Of a stretch of 64,000 nt of DNA, positions 52,575 through 60,877 are shown piece by piece. Below the pieces are notes generated by a model. It made no database searches. It was not told where the DNA came from and worked only from the letters and a program-made list of their open reading frames with translations. Position 1 is the first letter of the stretch, and every line of letters begins with the position of its first letter. The stretch spans positions 192,952 to 256,951 of the forward strand of contig NZ_LT854636.1 in the NCBI RefSeq assembly GCF_900184255.1, given 5' to 3'. The translations under genes were made by a program, and so were the position numbers. Origin of the DNA: Haloimpatiens massiliensis. Lineage in GTDB: Bacteria; Bacillota; Clostridia; Clostridiales; Clostridiaceae.

Positions 52575-53339
52575 CTATTGTTTTTCAAGCCATTTCTTTG
52601 TCTCTTTTAATCTATATGAATTACCATTCATATTCACAATATATGCTTTATGAGTAAGTCTATCAATCATTGCAGCAGTCATAATAGGATCTTTAAATAT
52701 TTCATTCCACCTTTCAAATGATAAATTTGTAGTTATTATTGTTGACTTTCTGCCTGCTCTCAATGATAGATGAGTAAATAAAAGTTCTGACCCTTCTTTA
52801 TCATAAGAAATATAGCCAAGCTCATCAGCTATTACTAAATCATATTTATCAAACTTATTTTCAAAAGCTCTCAATGTCTTCTGTGAACGTGTTTCTTTCA
52901 ATTGAGTAACAAGGGTAGGTACAGTTGTAAACAAAACTTTATAACCGTCTAAACAAGCCTTTATTCCAAGGCCTACGGCCATATGAGTTTTTCCTGTCCC
53001 AGGATTACCAGCTAAAATAACATTTTGTCCTGTATTAATAAATTCTAGCGAATTTAATATTTTTAATTTCTTTTGAGCATCATCAGGTAAATCTTCAATT
53101 ATAAGGTCTTCAATATATTTTTTATAAGGAAATTTTGCTAATCGAATTCTGTTTTGTTTACTCCTTTCTTTTCTCAAAGTGCATTCATTTTCTAATAATT
53201 TATATAGAAATTGTTCATAGCTTATATCATTGATACAAGCTTCATTTATTTCATCCTTAAAATTGGTTTTTATAGCTGGAAGCTTAAGATAACAAGCTAA
53301 TTCCTCAATATTTTTATGTAACTTTTTTTTACTATTCAT
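52575..53339 (-). CDS. istB: IS21 helper ATPase IstB
   Basis: 254 aa AAA+ protein. Walker A NVILAGNPGTGKTHMAVGLG, Walker B 'KYDLVIADELGYISYD', and sensor region 'STIITTNLSFERWNEIF' are as in DnaC-like IstB. It stimulates transposition of IS21 and selects targets. It overlaps istA by 4 bases. All motifs are intact, so the element may still be active. Confidence 0.95.
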   Translation of the reverse strand: MNSKKKLHKNIEELACYLKLPAIKTNFKDEINEACINDISYEQFLYKLLENECTLRKERSKQNRIRLAKFPYKKYIEDLIIEDLPDDAQKKLKILNSLEFINTGQNVILAGNPGTGKTHMAVGLGIKACLDGYKVLFTTVPTLVTQLKETRSQKTLRAFENKFDKYDLVIADELGYISYDKEGSELLFTHLSLRAGRKSTIITTNLSFERWNEIFKDPIMTAAMIDRLTHKAYIVNMNGNSYRLKETKKWLEKQ

Positions 53340-54925
53340 ATTACAGCTACCTCACTATTAAAATCTTCTATAGACTTAGGTATTAAATTTTTATACATTC
53401 CAAGTAAGTTATCAGATTCAATTTCAATATTCATATTTGAGTTGATAATATTATTTGAAGTATAGTTAACATTATTTCTATTACATATAGATTTTATTTT
53501 TTCAGTTGTTATATCTGTTGGATTTATTTTCTTTAACAATTTTATTGCATTTTCAATATCCGAAATACTTTTTTCACCTATAAACAAAAGTAACTCTATA
53601 AAATCTTTTTCTCTTTTGTTATAATAGGTATTGTATATTATTTGAATTCTAGGATCAGCTTGTTGCATTGCAGTGCTTGAAGCTAATGATCCTGGTTTTC
53701 GTTTAAGAGTGTTGAGATAATGTTCTATTTTAATAGACCAGTCATAAAAGCCCAATTTTTTTTCATGTTTAGCAATTTTTTTATTATCACTAAAACAGAT
53801 AATTTCATTAGAATATATTTTTATGAATATTCTTTTTCCAACATACATATCTGGTACAGAATACCGACAGGTATCCACACATATTGTTGAATACTTATCT
53901 ACTCTAGGTTCTTCTATTCTTGCTGTATCAAGCTTAGGAACATGCGGCAGCATGTGTTCTTTTTCCATACTTAAAATTTCTTCTGCACTTTGCATAGCTT
54001 TTAATTTTTGAGGTTTATTATTTAGTTCACTACATATTCTTTCAAGATATTCATTAGCTTTTTCTAGGGATTCAAAGTTATCCTTTTTAGCAAACGATTT
54101 ACGTCTTACGACTTCTACACTCCTTTCAACGTGACCCTTTTCATTACCTAATCGTACATTGCAAAATCTAAATTTAAAACCATAATATATAGACATTTTA
54201 AGCAGCGCGTCTGTTGGCTCTTTTTCAGTTGGACCTACAAATTTTTTAACAGCAACTTTCATATTGTCATACACCATTGTTTTGTATACTCTGCCCACAT
54301 TTTCAAAAAACAAAGCATGAGATTCTTGAAAACATTCCGTATTTTGCTTAGTGAATAATTGAGCATACCTATAATTTCCTTTTGCAGATGTAAATACAGC
54401 CATTTGAAATTTTCTATCTATGCCATCAATAGTAAGCTTAACTTCCCCCCAATCAAATTCACAAACATCTCCAAGTTCGTATTCAGCTTTAATAAATGCT
54501 TCTGATCCTTTCTTCAGTAACTTATTTACATAGATGCATACAGTTGTATAACTTATATCATATCCATCTTCTTTTAACGCTTCATATATATCAATTTTTT
54601 TCTTTTGCTGCTTATGCCTACCGGCATGTCTTTTTTGCTCATTTTCTTTAAGATATCCTTCTATTTTATTCATAATTTCATCAGTTAATTTTTTCTTCTT
54701 CCTATTTTTACAGTTATATTTAGGTTTCTCTACAATACTATCCTGTAGCTCCCTTATATCATCAACTCCTCCTTTAGAATTTAAAAGTTCCTGTCTATTT
54801 GCTTCATATTGTTTAATATATTTTCTAATAGTCTTTCTATCAATTCCTGTCTCTCTGGCTATCGCCCTTTGAGACTTTCCTTTTAGATATGTTGATATTA
54901 TGATGTGTTGTTTTTCTTTCAACAT
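53336..54925 (-). CDS. istA: IS21 transposase IstA
   Basis: About 529 aa from the ATG at 54925 (GGAG site). N-terminal HTH with GKSQRAIARETGIDRKTIRK, then the rve integrase core: Asp in VCEFDWGEVKLTIDG, Asp in KTMVYDNMKVAVKKFVG and Glu in LGNEKGHVERSVEVVRRKSF, the complete DDE triad. The C-terminus has the IS21 zinc/beta part ('YSTICVDTCRYSVPDMYVGK'). Intact by inspection. Confidence 0.95.
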   Translation of the reverse strand: MLKEKQHIIISTYLKGKSQRAIARETGIDRKTIRKYIKQYEANRQELLNSKGGVDDIRELQDSIVEKPKYNCKNRKKKKLTDEIMNKIEGYLKENEQKRHAGRHKQQKKKIDIYEALKEDGYDISYTTVCIYVNKLLKKGSEAFIKAEYELGDVCEFDWGEVKLTIDGIDRKFQMAVFTSAKGNYRYAQLFTKQNTECFQESHALFFENVGRVYKTMVYDNMKVAVKKFVGPTEKEPTDALLKMSIYYGFKFRFCNVRLGNEKGHVERSVEVVRRKSFAKKDNFESLEKANEYLERICSELNNKPQKLKAMQSAEEILSMEKEHMLPHVPKLDTARIEEPRVDKYSTICVDTCRYSVPDMYVGKRIFIKIYSNEIICFSDNKKIAKHEKKLGFYDWSIKIEHYLNTLKRKPGSLASSTAMQQADPRIQIIYNTYYNKREKDFIELLLFIGEKSISDIENAIKLLKKINPTDITTEKIKSICNRNNVNYTSNNIINSNMNIEIESDNLLGMYKNLIPKSIEDFNSEVAVI

Positions 54926-55020
54926 GATCATCTCCAATTCCCCCTCCTATGATATCTATCATAAGAGAGTTTACTTTAAGGTGGAGGAGTTTTCAATTAA
55001 AATGATGGGGTAATTTTAGA

Positions 55021-56070
55021 TTAACATAAACAAAAGGTATGTACTTTAACTTCATTACAGTCATGCTCGCTTTTTGCTACTTCACATCCCACAATTTTTT
55101 TGTCTAAGCAAAGGCAACATAAATCATTAAAAAGCTCTTCTTCTAAATCTGCAAGTGTTCTTAATTTGTCACTTACTCGACTAATAATGGCGTTATCATT
55201 TTTATAAAATGCTTTGCACAGCAAACCAAAAGTAGAACTCCATCTATCTGCAATGTTCTTCATTCTATATGCCATAACTTCCATATCTTTAACCTCAAAT
55301 TTATCTCTTATGAATTCAAATACCCTTGAATATTGCTTTCTCTTATTAGAAAGGGTATGTATTTTTTTGAATATTGATGATTTTAGAGGAGTATTCTCAT
55401 ATCCTCTTATTTCTGTTGAAAAACATATATAACTTTCAAAGTCATCTGCAAAGGACCTTAATTCTTCAAAGGTCTTACCTTCAAGAGTATTTTTCATATA
55501 CTTAATAGTTTCAGAAAGAATATCCTTCCAATTCATATTATCTAAATCCGAATCAGTGATATGAATAGTGTAGAAGTCATTATATCCTTTCTCTATATAA
55601 TCGAAGGAAACCTGAACTGCTTCTTGGGCAAATTGAGTATCAACAATTGAAAATATTTTATTTTCGTTATCAATATCAATAACCAAACAATAATGCATTG
55701 TATGTGATTTATTGTAATCTGTAACATACCATGGACAATAAAAAGTATCCATACAAATAATTACTGGTCTATCGTTAGAAATCTCTTCTTGGATGACTTT
55801 TGAAAATTCATTAAATAACTTTTTATCATTATAGCTCATAATCACACCATGATATTTAGCCAAGGACTCTAAGGATTTTCCAAAGGTACTATCGGTGATT
55901 GCATTACCAAAACTATGTTCTTCTTTATATATTTCTCTATTGTACCTAAATAACCATGAATATAGCGACATCAGCTCACAACTTCTTCCATAATATTGGG
56001 TTACTGAATTTATTAAGTTTTCTAAACAATTATATGAATCGTCATCTATAGCTTTAAAATTTGTTATCAT
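55021..56070 (-). CDS. BtrH-like acyltransferase, copy 2
   Basis: 349 aa. The N-terminal half follows BtrH_N: Cys15 in DDSYNCLENLINSVTQYYGR, His in SHTMHYCLVIDIDNENKIF and Asp in SIVDTQF, a papain-like Cys-His-Asp arrangement. In butirosin biosynthesis BtrH moves an acyl group from the carrier protein BtrI to an amine of the aminoglycoside. The C-terminal half is helical (DUF4872-like) and ends with a Cys-rich tail that stops directly at the IS21 edge, so the native C-terminus may be altered. It follows the PPDK-like gene after 60 bases. Confidence 0.75.
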   Translation of the reverse strand: MITNFKAIDDDSYNCLENLINSVTQYYGRSCELMSLYSWLFRYNREIYKEEHSFGNAITDSTFGKSLESLAKYHGVIMSYNDKKLFNEFSKVIQEEISNDRPVIICMDTFYCPWYVTDYNKSHTMHYCLVIDIDNENKIFSIVDTQFAQEAVQVSFDYIEKGYNDFYTIHITDSDLDNMNWKDILSETIKYMKNTLEGKTFEELRSFADDFESYICFSTEIRGYENTPLKSSIFKKIHTLSNKRKQYSRVFEFIRDKFEVKDMEVMAYRMKNIADRWSSTFGLLCKAFYKNDNAIISRVSDKLRTLADLEEELFNDLCCLCLDKKIVGCEVAKSEHDCNEVKVHTFCLC

Positions 56071-56130
56071 AATAATAGCAAACCTCCTAATAGTTTATAG
56101 ATTTTTACTAAACTACTGAAATTATTTATT

Positions 56131-57174
56131 TTATACTTTCTTTTTTAACTTAGAAATAATAGCATTACGGGTTTGCAAAATGTAGAGCTTACCAGACTCC
56201 ACAGAAAACTCTATGTCTTGTGGTGCTTCATAATGTTTTTCTAACAATCTACCTATTTTTTCAAGCTCAAAATAAAGTAATGGGAATCTTTCTTCAAATA
56301 CTTCTATTGAATCAGGATTTTTAATACCTGAGACAAGCTCTGCACCTTGGGCGCAATGCAAATATTCTCCTACAATTTTATTTGAACCATCCATTGGATT
56401 CTTTGTAAATATAACGCCCGTACCAGAAATATCATTATAATTTCCAAAAACCATCTCCTGCACATTAACAGCCGTTGATAAATCATCAGATATACCCTTA
56501 ATTTTCCTATACATCACAGCATTTGGCTTAAGCCAAGATGCAGCAATTGCTTCTACCGCAAGCAATATCGTCTCTTCTATGTCCTCCGAAAAATATTTAC
56601 CTGTTTTTTTCAGTATTAAGCTTTTATAATTATTAATCAACTGAAAATATTCTTCGGTACCTAAGTGGCATGTATTTTCTTTTTTTGCATCGAATAAAAA
56701 TAAGTTCTTGTAATTCATTAATTCATCTGTGGATACATCATAAACAACTTCAGCAAAACTTACTATAAATTGCTCATAGGTAGTAAATAAAAAACTTTTG
56801 CTATAGCCCTCTTCAAGCATTTCTCTCACTAAAACTTCATTCATACCAATATTTAATACCGTATCCATCATTCCTGGCATGGAATGTTCAGCTCCTGATC
56901 TTACTGCTAAAAATAATGGAGCTTTTTTATCGCCCAAATACTTATTAGTTCTTTTCTCTATCTGTTTAACACTTTTAATAACTTCATCATTTACTTCTTT
57001 CTTATATGTTCTATTATCTTTTAAATATCTGCTAATTGCCTCTGTAGTTATGGTACATCCAAATGGTACGGGAAGATTAATTCTGGTCATTTCAGCTAAG
57101 CTTGAACCCTTTCCGCCCAATAATTTACGCATATTTTTATTTCCTTCATCGAAAAAATATATCCTTTTATCCAT
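56131..57174 (-). CDS. Stand-alone PPDK-type ATP-grasp domain protein
   Basis: 347 aa equal to the N-terminal ATP-binding part of pyruvate, phosphate dikinase: NMRKLLGGKGSSLAEMTRIN, LAVRSGAEHSMPGMMDTVLN, 'VQEMVFGNYNDISGTGVIFT' and the last strand QDIEFSVESGKLYILQTRNA. PPDK has about 870 residues; the swivelling phospho-His domain and the PEP/pyruvate barrel are both missing here. It may phosphorylate a partner carried in trans, or act as an ATP-grasp ligase, as in the PigC-type condensing enzymes that reuse this fold. It lies between the two BtrH-like genes, so it likely activates a carboxylate or alcohol in the pathway. Confidence 0.82.
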   Translation of the reverse strand: MDKRIYFFDEGNKNMRKLLGGKGSSLAEMTRINLPVPFGCTITTEAISRYLKDNRTYKKEVNDEVIKSVKQIEKRTNKYLGDKKAPLFLAVRSGAEHSMPGMMDTVLNIGMNEVLVREMLEEGYSKSFLFTTYEQFIVSFAEVVYDVSTDELMNYKNLFLFDAKKENTCHLGTEEYFQLINNYKSLILKKTGKYFSEDIEETILLAVEAIAASWLKPNAVMYRKIKGISDDLSTAVNVQEMVFGNYNDISGTGVIFTKNPMDGSNKIVGEYLHCAQGAELVSGIKNPDSIEVFEERFPLLYFELEKIGRLLEKHYEAPQDIEFSVESGKLYILQTRNAIISKLKKKV

Positions 57175-57210
57175 AGGTTACCTCTCTTAATTATTCACTT
57201 GTAATAGCTT

Positions 57211-58356
57211 TTATGCTTTTAGGTCTTCAAGCCCCATTACATTATCAGAAATGAGTTCGAAAAACTTTTCTTCTTCTTTAATAATTTCTTTAAAAACTTT
57301 AATATATTTTTGCTTATAGCTTACTAATGAGTTTTTAGATAAATAACACTTATCACAGAGCATGTCAACCTTTGTCCAAAGTTTCGATAAAGTATTAGCT
57401 TCATCAGAAATTCTCTGTAAAATATCATTATTGAACCTTTTTGCGAAATAACCTATTAAAACACTATAGCTAATTTTTTGTAAAAATATAGGTCGTAATA
57501 GATGTGTAACAAATAGTGGCGCATATTCTTTCTTCTGCTTCATCATCGATTCTGCCATTTCATCATAAGTATCGATAAATGAACGAATTCCACTAATATT
57601 TCTATAATATTTTCTTCCATTTAACATTACAAAATCATTTTCTTTCATCTCTAACATGGTTTGAAAATGTTTTTTAAGGATTTCAAGCTCTAAATCCTTA
57701 ATATTATCTTTAGGATTTATTTTCATATACTGAAAACTGTTATTCATATCTTTATCATTATAATCAGAATGAAGTGCTTTCATGAAATCCTCTAACTTAA
57801 CTTCACCTACATACCTATAAAACTTATCAACTAAAAGACATTTTTCATTTTCAAAATCAATATCTACTAGCATTGATTTATGTGTACCGCTATGGAAGTA
57901 TAACATATTAGCATTTAATCTTTTGTAATCATCATAAAAATAATATATATCACAAGGAAATATTACTGGAATATCCTTATCAAGAAACTGCTTTTTTACT
58001 TCCTTAAGGTCCATATTAATATCAAAACTATTTATTGAAAAAGCAGCACTGTTTTCAATTGATTGATCAATATATGCATAGTAATCTCTTAAAAACACAG
58101 AGCCTGTTTTTCCAACAAGAATCAAAGGGTTTTCTTTTGAAATATTCTCTTCTGGAGGTAACGCATTAATAAAACTAGTAAATCCATCTACATTATAGAT
58201 AAACTCGTACAAAGTATAATACAAAGCTAAATACATCATATCATTTAGCTCTAATAACCCGGAGTAATTCATACTAACGCAGTTCAGTCCTATACGTAAA
58301 TCTTTATCTAATGAATATATTTTGCTTTTTAGGTATTCGTCATTTCTATTTATCAA
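57211..58356 (-). CDS. BtrH-like acyltransferase, copy 1
   Basis: About 381 aa from a TTG start at 58356, which has AGGAGG at the right distance; the ATG 48 bases upstream has none. The N-terminal part has Cys in LRIGLNCVSMNYSGLLELND, 'VGKTGSVFLRDYYAY' and the His-Asp pair region FHSGTHKSMLVDIDFENEKC with 'LLVDKFYRY'. It is the same BtrH_N type as 55021-56070 but only distantly similar. The long helical C-terminal domain follows. Two such transferases imply two acyl transfers, or one transferase with a non-catalytic partner. Confidence 0.68.
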   Translation of the reverse strand: MINRNDEYLKSKIYSLDKDLRIGLNCVSMNYSGLLELNDMMYLALYYTLYEFIYNVDGFTSFINALPPEENISKENPLILVGKTGSVFLRDYYAYIDQSIENSAAFSINSFDINMDLKEVKKQFLDKDIPVIFPCDIYYFYDDYKRLNANMLYFHSGTHKSMLVDIDFENEKCLLVDKFYRYVGEVKLEDFMKALHSDYNDKDMNNSFQYMKINPKDNIKDLELEILKKHFQTMLEMKENDFVMLNGRKYYRNISGIRSFIDTYDEMAESMMKQKKEYAPLFVTHLLRPIFLQKISYSVLIGYFAKRFNNDILQRISDEANTLSKLWTKVDMLCDKCYLSKNSLVSYKQKYIKVFKEIIKEEEKFFELISDNVMGLEDLKA

Positions 58357-58411
58357 AACACGCCTCCTAATTATTTTTATTTGTAACCAATTGTTACACT
58401 TCAAATTTTAA

Positions 58412-58762
58412 CTATACTCCCTTAAGCCTTGCATGCACATCATCTAGCAGCTCTTTTGCATCTATATTTTTTTCATGAGGTTTCTTTAATAATTCGCAGG
58501 AGTACTTCTCACAGTGACCACAATTTTTAACTTCCCTTTTTATGCCGCATACTCTAATATCGCAATCTGCAGCAAATGATATCACTCGATTTTCACAATC
58601 ACAGCACCCATAACATTTTATACTATCTTCTGTTAATGGAAATTCCTCAGTTGACCATTCATAAGCAATAGCTCTTTTCTCTTCTAAATTGTTTTCAATC
58701 GTGGCCATGTACACTCTACATTCTGAACAATTAATACCACAAAATCCAATATATTTTTCCAT
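58412..58762 (-). CDS. DUF3795 cysteine-rich protein of the cluster
   Basis: 116 aa with the DUF3795 layout: FCGINCSECRVYMATIENN near the start, 'IKCYGCCDCENRVISF' in the middle and CDIRVCGIKREVKNCGHCEK with YSCE later. There are 12 or more cysteines, likely holding zinc or an Fe-S centre. It is 56 bases before BtrH-like copy 1. Its place inside a biosynthetic operon is unusual for this family. It might be a redox or metal-handling accessory for the pathway; a function is not known. Confidence 0.78.
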   Translation of the reverse strand: MEKYIGFCGINCSECRVYMATIENNLEEKRAIAYEWSTEEFPLTEDSIKCYGCCDCENRVISFAADCDIRVCGIKREVKNCGHCEKYSCELLKKPHEKNIDAKELLDDVHARLKGV

Positions 58763-58797
58763 ATTCTCACCTTCCTATTTCATCTTCTTAAACCTAA

Positions 58798-58899
58798 TTA
58801 TTTCCTATAAACGCCCGAAAAGCCGATAGCTCTAAATTCTTCAAAGTTTTCTTTACCTATTATTTCATTTATACAAACAGCATAAGATTCTACAAAAAA
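58798..58899 (-). pseudogene. C-terminal relic of an unidentified gene
   Basis: The gap between the DAHP synthase and DUF3795 genes reads on the minus strand as 33 codons of protein-like sequence (INEIIGKENFEEFRAIGFSG and 'VYRK') ending at a TAA. There is no usable start codon, though an AGGAG sits before it. It may be what is left of a further cluster gene. Confidence 0.3.
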
Positions 58900-58906
58900 C
58901 TCCTAA

Positions 58907-59920
58907 TTACACAATATTTAAATTTGACATAAGGCACTGGAATTCTTGTAAATTCAACTGCTGTTCACTATCACATAATGCTTGAGAGGGATTTCTATGA
59001 ACTTCTACCATAAAGCCATCTGCACCTACAGCTAAAATTCCTTTTGTTATTTGAGTTACTATATCTTTTCTACCAATTGAATGACTGACATCTGCGATAA
59101 TTGGTAAATTAGTCTCTTGTTTTATAATTGGAATACTAGATATATCTAAAGTATTTCTTGTGCCAGGCTCAAATGTACGAATACCTCTTTCGCAAAGAAT
59201 AATATTTTGATTACCACTGCATGCAATATACTCCGCTGCCAGTAAAAACTCTTTTACTGTTGCACTCATACCTCTTTTTAATAGTACGGGTTTTGAAGAT
59301 TCACCTACTACTTTTAAGAGCTCATAGTTGTGCATATTCCTAGCACCGATTTGAATTATATCCACATATTTTTCAAATAGTTTTAAGTCTTTAGTATTAA
59401 CAATCTCAGTAACAGTTATCATATTGTATTTCTTACCTATTTCATGTAAATACTCCAGCCCCATTTCCTTTAAGCCCTGAAAATCATAAGGTGAAGTTCT
59501 TGGCTTAAAAGCACCACCTCTTATGTACTTTACTCCCATACCTTTTAGATGTTTTGCTGTTTCATCTAATGCCTCGTAGGATTCTATAGCACAAGGGCCT
59601 GCAATAATCATAGGCAATGTAACGTCCTTTTTAGTAATGCTTTTGATATTTTTTATTACTGTACTCATATCAAGTAATTTTGTCCTAGTACTTTCTTTTT
59701 TCAAATTAATACTTTTAAGCTGAACCTTAAATTTCTTTAATTCACTATCAAGCATTTGATACAATTCTGATTCCAACTGAAATAAATCTTCCATACCCGC
59801 ATTATCTATAATTCTATGGTTAATCTCCTTCATTAAACTAGAATGAGCAAGTACTAATTCATTAATTTTATCATTAACACAGTTAAAATAACCAAGAACT
59901 TTATAATCGCTTTTTTCCAA
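58907..59920 (-). CDS. DAHP synthase with N-terminal chorismate-mutase-like region
   Basis: 337 aa. Residues about 95-330 are a type I-beta DAHP synthase: LPMIIAGPCAIESYEALDET, YIRGGAFKPRTSPYDFQGL, IQIGARNMHNYELL, LLKRGMSATVKEFLLAAEYI and PIIADVSHSIGRKD. It condenses PEP with erythrose 4-phosphate. The first ~95 residues are helical and resemble an AroQ chorismate-mutase module, but the catalytic residues are not convincing. As a cluster gene it would supply shikimate-pathway precursor for an aromatic unit, free of normal feedback. It is followed by a relic and preceded, 6 bases away, by the acyltransferase gene. Confidence 0.85.
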   Translation of the reverse strand: MEKSDYKVLGYFNCVNDKINELVLAHSSLMKEINHRIIDNAGMEDLFQLESELYQMLDSELKKFKVQLKSINLKKESTRTKLLDMSTVIKNIKSITKKDVTLPMIIAGPCAIESYEALDETAKHLKGMGVKYIRGGAFKPRTSPYDFQGLKEMGLEYLHEIGKKYNMITVTEIVNTKDLKLFEKYVDIIQIGARNMHNYELLKVVGESSKPVLLKRGMSATVKEFLLAAEYIACSGNQNIILCERGIRTFEPGTRNTLDISSIPIIKQETNLPIIADVSHSIGRKDIVTQITKGILAVGADGFMVEVHRNPSQALCDSEQQLNLQEFQCLMSNLNIV

Positions 59921-59926
59921 TATAAA

Positions 59927-60877
59927 TCACCCTTTCAAGACATTACTACGGTAAAAACCTTTTAAGTCTTCAATTCTATTAAATGTTTGAAATGAGATTC
60001 GTTTATAATAGCATTTTGAAATAAAGCTCATAACATTACTAGGTCCCATTTCTATAATGCTATTAACATTATGCTCTAAAATCCATTCAATGGTCTTTTT
60101 CCACTGGATTGGAGAAATTAGATGAGTAACCAAGGTATCCTTAATTTCATCTGAACTCTCATAGGGACGAGCATACACATTTGATAGTACAGATACTTTC
60201 GGATTGTTTAGCTTTATTGAATTTAAAGCTTCCTTGTATTCTTTTGCAGCTTCATTCATCAAAGGACTGTGAAATGGTCCTCCTATTTTTAGTGGATAAA
60301 TTAAAGCGCCTTCATCTTCTAATATTTTAATTGTTTCCTTCAAAGCTTCTGTTGTCCCTGAAATAGTTGAATGATTATCAGCATTATGTGCAGATACATA
60401 TACCTTTTTACCTAAGCTATTTAAACTAGTACATACATGTTGTACCATAATACTGTCTATCTCCATTACCCACAGCATGTCTCCGTCTATTTTAGCCGAA
60501 TGTGCGGCAATAATCTCCTGCCTCATTTTTATTAGCTTTAATGTATCTGGAAATGATAATACACCTGCACTGCATAAGGCCGCATACTCTCCAAGACTAT
60601 ATCCTGCTAGAGCTTCTATCTTTGTTTCACAGTTTTCACTTAAAACTTTGTACAAAGCATAATGTAAAGTTAAAAGCATAAATTGCCCATTTTCCATCTT
60701 TTTAATTTTATCTTTATTTTTTAAGTCAAAGCATAAATCATAAACATTCTCATTAAGTACATTACTTGCCTGCTCAAAAATATCTCTTACTATTTTTGAA
60801 TTGTCATATAAATCTTTATCCATACTAATTTGATTTGAACCTACACCTGGAAAAATAACTACGCTGCTATCCATCAT
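59927..60877 (-). CDS. Malonyl-CoA:ACP transacylase-like protein
   Basis: 316 aa of the FabD/AT fold. Nucleophile in IEALAGYSLGEYAALCSAGV (GxSxGE), catalytic His in LKIGGPFHSPLMNEAAKEY, conserved Arg in LIKMRQEII. The first motif VIFPGVGSNQ replaces the usual GQGSQ. It would load malonyl or a related extender unit on the cluster's carrier protein. As no ketosynthase is visible in the window, it either serves genes further right or moves a different acyl group, or acts as an editing hydrolase. It overlaps the adenylation gene by 4 bases. Confidence 0.85.
   Translation of the reverse strand: MMDSSVVIFPGVGSNQISMDKDLYDNSKIVRDIFEQASNVLNENVYDLCFDLKNKDKIKKMENGQFMLLTLHYALYKVLSENCETKIEALAGYSLGEYAALCSAGVLSFPDTLKLIKMRQEIIAAHSAKIDGDMLWVMEIDSIMVQHVCTSLNSLGKKVYVSAHNADNHSTISGTTEALKETIKILEDEGALIYPLKIGGPFHSPLMNEAAKEYKEALNSIKLNNPKVSVLSNVYARPYESSDEIKDTLVTHLISPIQWKKTIEWILEHNVNSIIEMGPSNVMSFISKCYYKRISFQTFNRIEDLKGFYRSNVLKG

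Larger units (their letters stand above)
52478..55020 (-). mobile_element. IS21-family insertion sequence inside the biosynthetic operon
   Basis: Imperfect ~40-bp inverted ends share AAAATT.CCCCAT and a TCCYCCAC block (left end from about 52478, right end to about 55020). Between them lie complete istA and istB. I see no clean target duplication, which suggests flanking deletion. The element separates the second BtrH-like gene, whose stop codon is adjacent, from the beta-sandwich gene. It should be strongly polar on the last three genes unless it supplies a promoter. Confidence 0.85.
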
